From: a bacterium 1xD42-87
GTDB lineage: Bacteria > Bacillota > Clostridia > Lachnospirales > Lachnospiraceae
Direction: 5' to 3'
DNA: 64,000 nucleotides
Assembly (NCBI GenBank): GCA_003611805.1
Contig: RAYM01000010.1
Coordinates: 62,001 to 126,000, forward strand
Positions 54,614-63,145 of this stretch are shown here, in pieces. The position numbers were made by a program, and so were the translations under genes. The notes under the pieces are model-generated. The model was not told the DNA's origin, did no database searches, and worked only from the letters and a program-made list of their open reading frames with translations. Every line of letters begins with the position of its first letter. Within the stretch, counting starts at the first letter, position 1.

Positions 54614-55033
54614 CTATTTCCTTTCGTTTAATAACTTCTGTAATTTCTTTAGTCCTCTATCCCGTCTGCTGTTAATAGCAGAACGTGATACATGATACAA
54701 TTCTGAAATTTCTCTGTCATTCATGCCTTGAAAGAAATGTAACAAGATAGCAGTACGCTGTTTTTCTGTCAATACTTGTAAAGCTATACCCAGCTCTTCA
54801 TTAGATACACGAATTGTAAAATTCAAAACTTGAAATGATGTAAAATCAAAAAAATATTCATCGTTTATGCCATGTTCAACACGTTTCATTTCAGACAATT
54901 CACAAAACAAAATTTCATGCCTAGAACGTCTTGCAATTTGTCTTCTGTGGCTTGATAATGTACCTTTTATCAAAATCATCATCAAAGCATTAAACTGTAA
55001 ACAAACAGCTTTCTCAAAAGAAGATGTTCCCAT
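54614..55033 (-). CDS. Sigma-70-like factor of a conjugative element
   Basis: 139 residues. Region 4-like HTH near the C-terminus: LTEKQRTAILLHFFQGMNDR then EISELYHVSRSAINSRRDRG. The N-terminal MGTSSFEKAVCLQFNALMMI and KRVEHGINDEYFFDFTSF are the family marks seen in Tn916/CTn-type elements, where it probably directs element transcription. Start ATG 55033 has GGGGGTGAG; a longer frame to 55174 has no site. Followed by the broken HTH gene 5 bp away; preceded by the ABC gene. Confidence 0.82.
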   Translation of the reverse strand: MGTSSFEKAVCLQFNALMMILIKGTLSSHRRQIARRSRHEILFCELSEMKRVEHGINDEYFFDFTSFQVLNFTIRVSNEELGIALQVLTEKQRTAILLHFFQGMNDREISELYHVSRSAINSRRDRGLKKLQKLLNERK

Positions 55034-55183
55034 AATCTCACCCCCTTTCCGCAAAAGCCTAAATATATAAACGGAAAATATTAAATACCGTTTATACCGT
55101 TTTAGAGGATATATAGAAAAGAGTGGTGCTATGAAAAAAGCCCGAACAAAACATATAGTTTGTACGGGCAACACATTATTACA

Positions 55184-56872
55184 TTATTCTTTTTTTATTG
55201 TAAGGTATTTTAAAAAGCGTGACGGTACGCTTGTAAGTTCTTCAAAAGTACCTCGTTCAATAATCTCTCCATTTTCCATATAAATAATATTATCGTATAA
55301 TTCTAACAGTTCTTTTTTCAAATTATGAGTAATGGTAATGATTGTCAAGCCCTCTATCTTTAACAAATGATTTTCAATGTCATAGGCTGTCTGCATATCA
55401 ATAGCAGAAGTACCCTCATCTAATATCAGAATGGGTTTGTTTCTTATTAAAGCACGTGCTACTGCAATCCTTTGCTTTTGTCCTCCTGAAAGATTAGAGC
55501 CGTTTTCTCCTGCTTCATAGAGTAACCCCTCTGGAAGTTTTTCGATAACGTCATTTAAACCACTGGCTTTTACAGCCTTATCTATGGACTCTTTGGAATA
55601 GTCTTCATGTAGGCAAATATTATCGTAGACACTCTCATTAAACATATAGATATTTTGGTGAATGATAGAAGATAGTTGAACAATATCATTTTCATTCATC
55701 ATATTTAAGTCGGTATTGTCATAAAGGATTTTTCCGCTATATTCGGTGTAATATCCAGCCAAGAGTTTCACTAAGGTTGTTTTCCCACAACCACTTTTTC
55801 CTACGATTACATATTTTTTTCCTTTTTCAATATGAAGATTTATCTTGTCTAAAACTCTGTTTTGTTTCTCATAAGCAAAAGATAAATTGCTGATGGAAAC
55901 AACGCTGTTAAATGTAGCTGACTGCTTTTTTGGTACTTCATTCAATTCATATTTGGATAATACTGTAAGCTTTTCTATAATCGGTTGTATGCTTTTGATT
56001 TTTGGTATATTCGTAAATATCATAATCAACGGATTAGCTAGATTACTGCTTACTTGTACCATACCCAACAGAGTTCCCACAGTTATACGCTCTGTAATGA
56101 TAAAATAGGCAGATAGAAACAGAACAACTATTTGAACCATGAGTGCAAGAAAGGAAGATAAGCCCTCATTCAATGCAAATAATTTGTCAACACTATATTT
56201 AGTATGGATTGTATCACTATTTTCTTTATCGAATTTTTGTATTACATATTGTTTCATCGAATAAGATTTAATAATTTCAAATCCAGATAAAATATCTTTT
56301 AATTTGGTTGTAAAATCTGCTAATTGTGAAGAAAGTGTATTTTGCCTTTTTTCCAACTCTTTACCTAATAGACTTGGAACAAGAAACATCAAAGTAATTG
56401 CAACAAATACAACGATAGTTACAATAACATCAAAATAAATCATCAATACAAAGGAAGAAATAAAAATAACAGTATATTGAACTACTTCAAAGAATGGGAG
56501 TAAAAAGTTATCTTCTATCATTTTTACGTCATTTGTAAGAATGGATAGATAATCGGCAGTATTCCTTTTTCCGAAATCTCCCATACTTTGACTAACTATC
56601 CCTTTAAATACATCAGTTCGAATTTGCTTAATGATTTTGCAAGTAATCCTTTTGCTAAGCAAGGATTGAAGATATAGAAAAATTCCCAGCATAACAAAAT
56701 AAAAAATGGAGAACAAAACCATTGGAATAAATTGTTGCATATTCTTTTCCACAGCTATGTCTAATAATTTCTGTAAGAGTACAGCCATAAATACATACCC
56801 TAGGGAAGCAATTATGCTTGTTAAAATAGTGAAAAGAAGTAATACCTTGTTTTGTTTCATGTATATTTTCAT
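55184..56872 (-). CDS. ABC exporter, fused permease and ATPase
   Basis: 562 residues. The N-terminal six-helix type-I exporter permease (LLFTILTSIIASLGYVFM, FSIFYFVMLGIFLYLQSL, ISSFVLMIYFDVIVTIVV) is followed by an ATPase with Walker A VIVGKSGCGKTTLVKLL, signature LSGGQKQRIAVA, Walker B ILILDEGTSAID and H-loop TITHNL. A half-transporter that would act as a homodimer, exporting a peptide, drug or lipid. Start ATG 56872 (MKIYMKQ) has AAGGAGG. It is controlled presumably by the TetR gene next upstream. Lower GC than flanking genes, which fits acquisition with the element. Confidence 0.9.
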   Translation of the reverse strand: MKIYMKQNKVLLLFTILTSIIASLGYVFMAVLLQKLLDIAVEKNMQQFIPMVLFSIFYFVMLGIFLYLQSLLSKRITCKIIKQIRTDVFKGIVSQSMGDFGKRNTADYLSILTNDVKMIEDNFLLPFFEVVQYTVIFISSFVLMIYFDVIVTIVVFVAITLMFLVPSLLGKELEKRQNTLSSQLADFTTKLKDILSGFEIIKSYSMKQYVIQKFDKENSDTIHTKYSVDKLFALNEGLSSFLALMVQIVVLFLSAYFIITERITVGTLLGMVQVSSNLANPLIMIFTNIPKIKSIQPIIEKLTVLSKYELNEVPKKQSATFNSVVSISNLSFAYEKQNRVLDKINLHIEKGKKYVIVGKSGCGKTTLVKLLAGYYTEYSGKILYDNTDLNMMNENDIVQLSSIIHQNIYMFNESVYDNICLHEDYSKESIDKAVKASGLNDVIEKLPEGLLYEAGENGSNLSGGQKQRIAVARALIRNKPILILDEGTSAIDMQTAYDIENHLLKIEGLTIITITHNLKKELLELYDNIIYMENGEIIERGTFEELTSVPSRFLKYLTIKKE

Positions 56873-56890
56873 AAAATCCTCCTTAATCAT

Positions 56891-56919
56891 AATTATACAT
56901 GGTGTATGTATGTATAATT
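56891..56919. promoter_or_regulatory. 29-bp palindrome upstream of the ABC exporter gene
   Basis: AATTATACAT and ATGTATAATT are perfect 10-bp inverted arms with a 9-nt spacer, about 20 bp before the ABC start codon (56872). It is well placed to be a TetR operator overlapping the promoter. Confidence 0.55.
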
Positions 56920-56956
56920 CTAAAAATAAAATTGCCTTTCGACAATCTTATTTTTG

Positions 56957-57580
56957 CTAAGCGTTTTCCTTACATAATCTAACTACTTCATCATCAATTA
57001 TCGGAAGCCCCAAATTATCCATGATTTTTTTAATCATTAAAAATTTTTCCCATGCTTCATCTTCTGTCACCATATATATGGTGGGTATTGACCAAAAGTT
57101 AGTTAAAAGGACAAATAACTCTGCTAATAGTCTTGAATGTTTTGTTTGTATAGAACCGTCTTTTATTCCTTCTTCTATTAGTTCTTGATACATAGGAACT
57201 AGCTCTTTGTTACTTTCTATCAATTTCTTTAAAAAAGCAGGACTTTCCATAAGCTGCATAGAAGCAATGCTTAATTTATGGTGTTCTGTATCATCAAAAG
57301 ATGTCTTCATAACAAATTTTAGTTTTTCTAAACCATTTAGCTCTTTATGTTGTTTTGCCTTTTCAAAAGGATTTATTTCATCAAAAAGTTTTTCGCATAA
57401 CGCTTCAAATACTTCCTCTTTGGACTTAAAGTGATGATAAAAAGCACCTCTTGTTAAGCCTCCCATTTCTGCTATAATGTCTAATACTGTTGTTTCTTCA
57501 TAACCTTTTTCTAAAAACAATTTTAAAGAAGCATCTAAAATTTTTTGAATAGTTTCTTCAGGATATTTATTACGTGGCAA
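56957..57580 (-). CDS. TetR-family transcriptional regulator
   Basis: 207 residues starting at TTG 57578-57580 behind AGGAGGT. The N-terminal HTH is KYPEETIQKILDASLKLFLE with YEETTVLDIIAEMGGLTRGA and FYHHFKSKEEVFEALCE. The C-terminal ligand domain is divergent, as usual for the family. The product should repress the ABC exporter next to it and its own gene. Promoter with dyad-like elements upstream at 57595-57645. Low GC like the exporter. Confidence 0.9.
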   Translation of the reverse strand: MPRNKYPEETIQKILDASLKLFLEKGYEETTVLDIIAEMGGLTRGAFYHHFKSKEEVFEALCEKLFDEINPFEKAKQHKELNGLEKLKFVMKTSFDDTEHHKLSIASMQLMESPAFLKKLIESNKELVPMYQELIEEGIKDGSIQTKHSRLLAELFVLLTNFWSIPTIYMVTEDEAWEKFLMIKKIMDNLGLPIIDDEVVRLCKENA

Positions 57581-57594
57581 TCTTGCACCTCCTC

Positions 57595-57645
57595 ATACAT
57601 ACACTTTACACGTATACATTATCATGCAGTATGCACGTATGTCAA
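57595..57645 (-). promoter_or_regulatory. Promoter and possible operators of the TetR gene
   Basis: On the minus strand TTGACA (57640-57645) is followed after 16-17 bp by GATAAT/ATAATG as -10. CACGTAT appears twice on the plus strand (57609-57615 and 57634-57640), and ACATAC/GTATGT ends form an outer dyad. These would let TetR bind over its own promoter. Confidence 0.5.
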
Positions 57646-57709
57646 TATTTTTTTGTTCAATGCAACATTCTTATTCTTTATTCCTCTTGATTACCTCAAA
57701 ACAGTAAAG

Positions 57710-57771
57710 AAAAAGTCCTGTCAAGAGCCTTGCCACCGTAGGTGGTGCTTGCACTCTTGATCGGACTTTTT
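57710..57771. terminator. Long hairpin at the right edge of the element
   Basis: AAAAAGTCC...TCAAGAG pairs with CTCTTGA...GGACTTTTT, enclosing TTGCCACC/GGTGGTGC. A run of A on one side and T on the other make it terminator-like in both directions. It separates the low-GC element remnant from the DUF4173 gene. Confidence 0.7.
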
Positions 57772-57811
57772 GTTTGCTGTATCTTCTGTGAGAGGTTTTG
57801 GTGATGAGTTT

Positions 57812-59353
57812 TTATTTCACATATTTTCCCGCCCGGTACAGTGAAAAATTGAAATCCCGGATTCCCATACCTTTTGTACAGTCTTCCATCTTGCAATAAT
57901 AGGATTTCATCCAGTAGTAATCAAGGTAATCGGGGTAAGTATAATATCCGTTTTCATCGACGGACGTCTTTTCCAGCATATCTTCCACACTGATCAGATA
58001 AGGATTGACTGACGGATCCAAAATCGCGGGCGCGGCATCCGCCGAAAGACTGCTCAAGTAATCGTAGTCAGCACCGTTTGCCAGATTATAGCCAGCAATC
58101 AGATAATCCGGTTTGGAAAAAGACAGAAAAGTATAACATATCCCTACAACCGCCAATCCATATAGAAATAACGGAAACCGGCTGTAAAAAATGAACACGG
58201 TAACGCCAGCCATCAGAAGAAAGATGACGGCGAGAGCCCACAGGACAAACAGCCTTAAAAAGGTAAGCGCGTAGGTATCGATGTACATAATCATCCGCAG
58301 GGCGCTGGAAAAAATCATAATAAAGGTACAGCCGCAGATCACCGCCAGTATCACCCGCAGAGGTTTGCTTTCCCGGAACAGGTAAAGACAGATCAGCACG
58401 AGCAGCAGATTGATGACGCAGACAGCGAGAAGCTGGAAAAATCCTTCCCTGGCGTATCTTGCGTATGTGTAATTTTCCGGCAGTTTCATGTTGCCGATAA
58501 ACAGGTAAAGGATCTGTACTATGCTGAAAACCAGATAAAGAATACTGAGGAGGGAAGTAAAGACAATGGCGATGACAGGATCAAACCCAGCCTTTTCCTC
58601 TGTTTTTTCTTTGATATCCTTTCTGCAGAGCGCGGAGAGCAGGGCGTAGGAAGAGAAAAAAACCACTGTTATCACGACAAGAATCTTGATGACTTCCAAT
58701 ATGTTCAAAGTTTTTATCAGGCGAAATAGCATGTTTTCAAAAACGGCGTCCGCGCCGACTAACAGCAAAGTCATACAGAACAGCAGGGGAATAGCAATGA
58801 CAATTCCTATGAGCGCGGGCAGAAAATAACTCTTTTTCCCGGGTTTTTCCTTCTTTTCCGCATCAAAATAAGAAACCATGTCACTAAAGGGGCTGATAAG
58901 GCAGCAGAAAAAGGAACCGATTGTCTGAAAAACAGCGGTAAAGTAACGTGGAAAATTCCATGCCCTGTCATTGTATATTGTATGCAGCATAAGAATCAGA
59001 GAAAGAAGTAAAATGCCGCATTTGTTCATAAAAAGGATGGGCAGGGAAGCAGTAAGGCAGTTAGAAATGCCTAATAGAACGATACCCGCGATGTAAAATA
59101 CGCTGTCTTTTTTGAAGGGAACCCCTAACTTTTTCATAGAGAAGAAGAAACAGCAAAGGGTTCCGACGACGAAAAAAGGGTAAGTGATCCCCGACGTGTT
59201 TTTGTAGAGGCAGAAGGCGTAAAACGCCGAGTAGATCAGGCAGCCGATACCAAAGGATGGGAACTGCCGTCTCATACTGCGGGTGTATTCAGTTTCTAAA
59301 TCTCCCGTGATTCTTTCAGCTGGTTGTAAGTAAACTGTAGTTGTAGGTTCCAT
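57812..59353 (-). CDS. DUF4173 domain membrane protein
   Basis: 513 residues, about 12 membrane helices. Matches DUF4173/DUF4153-like proteins of Firmicutes: FPRYFTAVFQTIGSFFCCLI, LPALIGIVIAIPLLFCMTLL and a C-terminal extracytoplasmic domain (YNLANGADYDYLSSLSADAA to WMKSYYCKMEDC). The ATG at 59353 has GGAGG 5 nt upstream. Function unknown. It is followed on the minus strand by the terminator hairpin, and upstream on the same strand lies the small HTH gene. Confidence 0.82.
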   Translation of the reverse strand: MEPTTTVYLQPAERITGDLETEYTRSMRRQFPSFGIGCLIYSAFYAFCLYKNTSGITYPFFVVGTLCCFFFSMKKLGVPFKKDSVFYIAGIVLLGISNCLTASLPILFMNKCGILLLSLILMLHTIYNDRAWNFPRYFTAVFQTIGSFFCCLISPFSDMVSYFDAEKKEKPGKKSYFLPALIGIVIAIPLLFCMTLLLVGADAVFENMLFRLIKTLNILEVIKILVVITVVFFSSYALLSALCRKDIKEKTEEKAGFDPVIAIVFTSLLSILYLVFSIVQILYLFIGNMKLPENYTYARYAREGFFQLLAVCVINLLLVLICLYLFRESKPLRVILAVICGCTFIMIFSSALRMIMYIDTYALTFLRLFVLWALAVIFLLMAGVTVFIFYSRFPLFLYGLAVVGICYTFLSFSKPDYLIAGYNLANGADYDYLSSLSADAAPAILDPSVNPYLISVEDMLEKTSVDENGYYTYPDYLDYYWMKSYYCKMEDCTKGMGIRDFNFSLYRAGKYVK

Positions 59354-59482
59354 CATTTCCTCCATTTCCTGCGCGCCTGCGCAAATCTGATTATTGTTAT
59401 GTCTGGTAATCCGGCGTTTCGAATTGCATTCATGTAAATGTTTCTGCTTATACAGAGCTCCGAACGGTGATATAACAGAGTT

Positions 59483-59734
59483 CTATGTTTCTTTCATATC
59501 AGAGCTGTCTTCTTCTGCGGAAGTTTCCTCGTCCTCCACATACTGCAATAGGTCGCCGGGCTGGCAATTTAACGCCTTGCAGATTTCGTTTAAGGTGGAG
59601 AGGCGGATCGCTTTCGCTTTATTATTTTTTAGGATGGACAGATTCGCGAGGGTAATGTCGATTTCGCCGGCAAGTTCGGTCAGCCCCTTTTTGCGCATTG
59701 CCATCATAACATCCAAATTTATAATAATTGCCAT
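59483..59734 (-). CDS. Small Cro/CI-type HTH regulator (YozG-like)
   Basis: 83 residues. The fold MAIIINLDVMMAMRKKGLTE then LAGEIDITLANLSILKNNKA and RLSTLNEICKALNCQPGDLL is the YozG/YdaS-like one-domain HTH. It is encoded 59 bp after the DUF2975 gene on the same strand, a pairing I know from many Firmicutes. Start ATG at 59734 with AGAGAG upstream. A natural target is the palindrome 60363-60381. The acidic tail EDEETSAEEDSSDMKET is unstructured. Confidence 0.88.
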   Translation of the reverse strand: MAIIINLDVMMAMRKKGLTELAGEIDITLANLSILKNNKAKAIRLSTLNEICKALNCQPGDLLQYVEDEETSAEEDSSDMKET

Positions 59735-59793
59735 GGTAATCTCTCTTTCTCTGTTTGATAAACTTGAAAGTTGTTGTTTTTCTTCAGCGTGCA

Positions 59794-60240
59794 TTAGATC
59801 GTCAGATCGTTTTCTTCCTTGTAGGTGATGGCTTTGTCAAAAACGCCTGCCAGAACCTTGCTGAACAGTCCGGCAATCACAAAGACCAGAATCACGACAA
59901 ATACCGCAGGAGTCAGATAGAGAAAAAGGCGGCATGCCGTAATTACTGCAATGAAAAAGCTATAAATGCTCATTTTCTCAAGGCTCACTACGTTCTCCCG
60001 GATAAAGCAGTCGTCGTCCAACACGGAGCGGAACATTTTCCGAAGCTGCTGTAATATCAGCACTGCAAATATGCCGGAAAGAAAGAACAGGAGGCAGAGA
60101 GAATAGTAATTTTCTGCAAAGTAACTGTTGAATCTGCCGTAAAACTTAATACTCAGGGGAAGTGTGGCTATCACAACGATTCCCGCATAAAACATGGTAT
60201 CCAACAAAAATTTGGTAAACAAGGTAAGTCGATTTTTCAT
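59794..60240 (-). CDS. DUF2975 membrane protein
   Basis: 148 residues, four membrane helices (LLDTMFYAGIVVIATLPLS, YYSLCLLFFLSGIFAVLIL, MSIYSFFIAVITACRLFLY, AVFVVILVFVIAGLFSKVLA). It carries the family mark LDDDCFIRENVVSLEKM. Pairs with the HTH regulator gene downstream; the pair often stands alone and its role is unknown. AAAGGATCG precedes the start. A sigma-A promoter and palindrome lie upstream. Confidence 0.88.
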   Translation of the reverse strand: MKNRLTLFTKFLLDTMFYAGIVVIATLPLSIKFYGRFNSYFAENYYSLCLLFFLSGIFAVLILQQLRKMFRSVLDDDCFIRENVVSLEKMSIYSFFIAVITACRLFLYLTPAVFVVILVFVIAGLFSKVLAGVFDKAITYKEENDLTI

Positions 60241-60327
60241 CTCAGTCGATCCTTTCTACGCCGCAGACTTTGAAAGTTGTGGACAAAAGTTTATATTTGT
60301 GGTTTTCGTTTCCAGTCTGATAAGTTT

Positions 60328-60381
60328 AAAATAGCACTGTCAAAAGCGATTGTCAATAAAAATTTATCGATTTTCGATAAA
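60328..60381 (-). promoter_or_regulatory. Promoter and palindrome for the DUF2975-HTH pair
   Basis: On the minus strand TTGACA (60351-60356), a 17-bp spacer and TATTTT (60328-60333). Just upstream, at 60363-60381, arms TTTATCGA and TCGATAAA with a 3-bp spacer. The palindrome is a good candidate operator for the small HTH protein. The remainder of the gap 60241-60571 is AT-rich and shows no gene. Confidence 0.6.
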
Positions 60382-60571
60382 ATATTATTTTTGCTCAATA
60401 ACATGGGAAGTATATAGATAAAAGGTATAACACGATATGCAAAATAAGAATTTGCTATTTATATACAAATAATTTAAGATAGAGTTATTATAATAAGCTG
60501 TTCGTATTGATTGGAATTAGTACAGTTACAAGGTAGTAAAAAACATGAAAGTTTCAGAATGGAGGGTTCGT

Positions 60572-61702
60572 ATGGTTTATCGTGATTTTCAAGGAATGCG
60601 GTTATCTGCGCTTGGCATGGGCGCAATGCGTCTGCCGGTAGTGAACGGCAATGACGCGGAGATTGACAGCGCGGCGACAGAAGAGATGGTTGCCTATGCG
60701 ATGGAGCATGGGGTCAATTATTATGACACTGCATGGGGATACCACAACGGAAATTCGGAACTGGTGATGGGAAAGGCGCTGGCGAAATATCCGCGCGACA
60801 GCTTTTATCTGGCAACCAAATTTCCCGGATATGACTTGTCCAACATGCCAAAGGTGAAGGAAATTTTCGAGAAACAGCTTGAAAAGTGCGGAGTGGATTA
60901 TTTTGATTTTTATCTTTTCCACAATGTATGTGAAATGAATATCGACGCCTACCTGGATGAAAAATACGGTATCTATACATATCTGATGGAACAGAAGAAG
61001 AATGGGCGTATTAAGCATCTCGGTTTTTCCGCTCACGGAAATTATGATGTGATGAAGCGGTTTCTGGAGGCATACGGAGAAGATATGGAGTTTTGCCAGA
61101 TCCAGTTAAATTACTTTGACTGGTCATTTCAGGATGCGAAGGGCAAAGTGGAGCTGCTAGAATCTTACCATATTCCCGTCTGGGTGATGGAACCGCTGCG
61201 CGGCGGACGGCTGGCAAAACTTGCTGAGAAGGAAGAGACGGTATTAAAAGGTTTACGTTCGGAGGAGGGTATTCCGGCATGGGCATTTCGGTTTTTACAG
61301 AGCATCCCCGGTGTGGTTGTCACGCTCTCGGGTATGTCTGATCTGGAGCAGTTAAAAGAGAATATTCGGACGTTTGAGACGGAAAAACCGCTCGCAAAAG
61401 AGGAGATGGACACGCTTCTTTCCATTGCGGACGGCATGTTAAACGGAATGCTGCCCTGCACGTCATGCCGCTATTGTACAAGCCATTGTCCGCAGGGGCT
61501 TGATATTCCTATGCTCTTAAACCTTTACAATGAACACAGCTTTACGGGCGGCGGATTTATCGCACCGATGGCGCTTTCTGCAGTACCACAGGAAAAGCAT
61601 CCTTCCGCCTGTGTCGGGTGTCGGAGCTGTGAAAAAGTCTGCCCGCAGCAGATTAAGATTTCCGAGGCAATGTCAAATTTCAGCGAAAAACTGAAAGGAT
61701 AG
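60572..61702 (+). CDS. Aldo/keto reductase with C-terminal iron-sulfur clusters
   Basis: 376 residues. AKR barrel in residues 1-280 with the catalytic tetrad: Asp and Tyr in YDTAWGYHNG, Lys in YLATKFPG and His in YLFHNV. The C-terminal 4Fe-4S part has CTSCRYCTSHCPQGLDI and CVGCRSCEKVCPQQIKI, two ferredoxin-type centres of CxxCxxCxxxCP. This family uses a ferredoxin-like domain to link NAD(P)H and another carrier. ATG 60572 has GGAGGG. Electron partner and substrate unknown. Immediately followed by a broken epimerase gene. Confidence 0.9.
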   Translation: MVYRDFQGMRLSALGMGAMRLPVVNGNDAEIDSAATEEMVAYAMEHGVNYYDTAWGYHNGNSELVMGKALAKYPRDSFYLATKFPGYDLSNMPKVKEIFEKQLEKCGVDYFDFYLFHNVCEMNIDAYLDEKYGIYTYLMEQKKNGRIKHLGFSAHGNYDVMKRFLEAYGEDMEFCQIQLNYFDWSFQDAKGKVELLESYHIPVWVMEPLRGGRLAKLAEKEETVLKGLRSEEGIPAWAFRFLQSIPGVVVTLSGMSDLEQLKENIRTFETEKPLAKEEMDTLLSIADGMLNGMLPCTSCRYCTSHCPQGLDIPMLLNLYNEHSFTGGGFIAPMALSAVPQEKHPSACVGCRSCEKVCPQQIKISEAMSNFSEKLKG

Positions 61703-61703
61703 C

Positions 61704-62012
61704 GTGAGAAGAACTATTCTGATGAAAAAATACCGGGAGGAAGGATTTCCTGTCACGATTGTACGCCCCAGCCACACGTATGATGAGCGGCATATTCCTC
61801 TCGGAGTGCACGGAAAAAACGGGTTCTGGCAAGTTATTAAGCGCATGATGGAGGGAAAGCCGGTTATCATTCAGGGGGACGGCACTTCGCTCTGGACGCT
61901 CACTTGGAACCAGATTTACGCGACGATCGCGGATGCGCTTGACGTGGAGTTGAAGCCCTATTATGTGTCTTCCGAATATCTGGCGGTGGAGAAATCAAAA
62001 GGGGAAGTCTGA
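61704..62012 (+). pseudogene. Deleted remnant of a NAD-dependent epimerase/dehydratase
   Basis: 102 residues in one open frame, beginning 2 bp after the reductase's stop. The first 60 residues (MKKYREEGFPVTIVRPSHTY, then GKNGFWQVIKRMMEGKPVII) are the middle of an extended short-chain dehydrogenase. After QGDGTSLWTLT it jumps to WNQIYATIADALDVELKPYY, which in intact relatives lies some 45 residues later. The NAD-binding N-terminus and the last part are missing. The jump falls at LT(W/Y)N-like words, so recombination between short repeats is a good explanation. Not functional as a dehydrogenase. Confidence 0.7.
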
Positions 62013-62025
62013 TTTCTCCATCGCC
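61982..62025. other. Strong hairpin at the end of the epimerase remnant
   Basis: GGCGGTGGAGAAATCA pairs with TGATTTCTCCATCGCC: 16 bp with one G-T wobble and a 12-nt loop. It has no adjacent T-run. It separates the remnant from the FlxA-like gene and could end transcription in either direction. Confidence 0.55.
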
Positions 62026-62039
62026 TTCGAGCGACATTT

Positions 62040-62813
62040 TTACAGTCTCACGTCCACAGGATGATAGCCGTAAGATGCCTGTGTCTGCAGGACTTCAGCG
62101 TCGGGAGTATCAGAGACGTTTTCCGTCTGATTTTCATCGTCTTTGTCAGACACATTCTTCTCATCCTTTTCTTTGTTCTCTGCGCGGCTATCCGCATTTT
62201 CCTTCTCAGAAGCGCTCCTGAGTTCTTCGACTGTCTCTGCCAGAGAGGCGAGCTGGTCGGAGGTGGCTTTCTGCGCCGCTTCTCTCGCGTCTGCAAGCTC
62301 GGCTTCCTTCAGCCCTGTGCTGCCACCTCTGCTGGAATCTAACGCAATTTCAGATTCCAGAACATTTGCCCTACCTTCCATTTTTTGAGCTGTACTTCCT
62401 TGTACGCTCGCCTGCTTCATGGAGACATCCGCGGAAACCATAGCGGTCATGCTGCTTGTAGACATACTGGCATTCGGATTTTCATTCTGGGTCTTCTGCT
62501 TCTGGGTACCCATCAGATCATCGAAGGAGGATTTTTCCTTTTTCTTTTCCCTCTCTTCCCGCTTTACGTCAATCTGATGCTGGCGGAGCTGGATCTGCAG
62601 TTCGCTGATCTGTTTTTGGATTTCCTGCCGCTTTTTCATTTTCGTGTCCGCAGGCATCTCCTGATTGGAAGAAACTTCTTTTAAATCATTTTGCAGTTTT
62701 TCAATCTGCTGCTGCAGGTTTTTGCTCTCCGCATCCATCTGCCCACTTTTGCCTGCTGTCATTCCCGCTGTGTTCTGGGACGCGCCCGCGCCGCCTATTC
62801 CGTTTATGTTCAT
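62040..62813 (-). CDS. FlxA-like coiled-coil protein
   Basis: 257 residues. Starts MNINGIGGAGASQNTAGMTA, then a long heptad coil (NLQQQIEKLQNDLKEVSSNQ and IQKQISELQIQLRQHQIDVK) which matches the FlxA domain. The C-terminal half is repetitive, Ser/Ala/Glu-rich, and acidic. No signal peptide or membrane segment. FlxA is linked to flagellin regulation in E. coli, but similar proteins here are of unknown role. AAAGGAG precedes the ATG 62813. Neighbours give no help. Confidence 0.78.
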   Translation of the reverse strand: MNINGIGGAGASQNTAGMTAGKSGQMDAESKNLQQQIEKLQNDLKEVSSNQEMPADTKMKKRQEIQKQISELQIQLRQHQIDVKREEREKKKEKSSFDDLMGTQKQKTQNENPNASMSTSSMTAMVSADVSMKQASVQGSTAQKMEGRANVLESEIALDSSRGGSTGLKEAELADAREAAQKATSDQLASLAETVEELRSASEKENADSRAENKEKDEKNVSDKDDENQTENVSDTPDAEVLQTQASYGYHPVDVRL

Positions 62814-63145
62814 AAATGCTCCTTTCCCGCGCACGTTCCACTCATAGATGTTGTCAAAATTACAGAAGATGTCATTTCGTCGGGTGCGCGCAGACATAAA
62901 ATTCGTATGTCATCTTCTTCTCTGTCCTTTATTTCGTCGCGGCAGCAAGGTTTATCAAGAGGTCATGTTGTGGAAGAACTTTAAATCGTTGTGAAGGTAT
63001 AGGCGATGTATTTTTAAACCATGGCTCCTGTTTTTTGTTTGTATTCCACTTTCTCTCTTGGACGGAAATTTCAGGTTGCAATTAAGAAAATTGGAATTGT
63101 AGCCTAACTGTTGTACTTTGTAACAGATTTTACCCGTCAGCCGTG
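62814..63145. other. Gap without a recognisable gene
   Basis: These 332 bp between the FlxA-like gene and the LacI-family gene hold no open frame with a convincing ribosome-binding site, no hairpin of note and no strong promoter hexamers. Confidence 0.6.
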
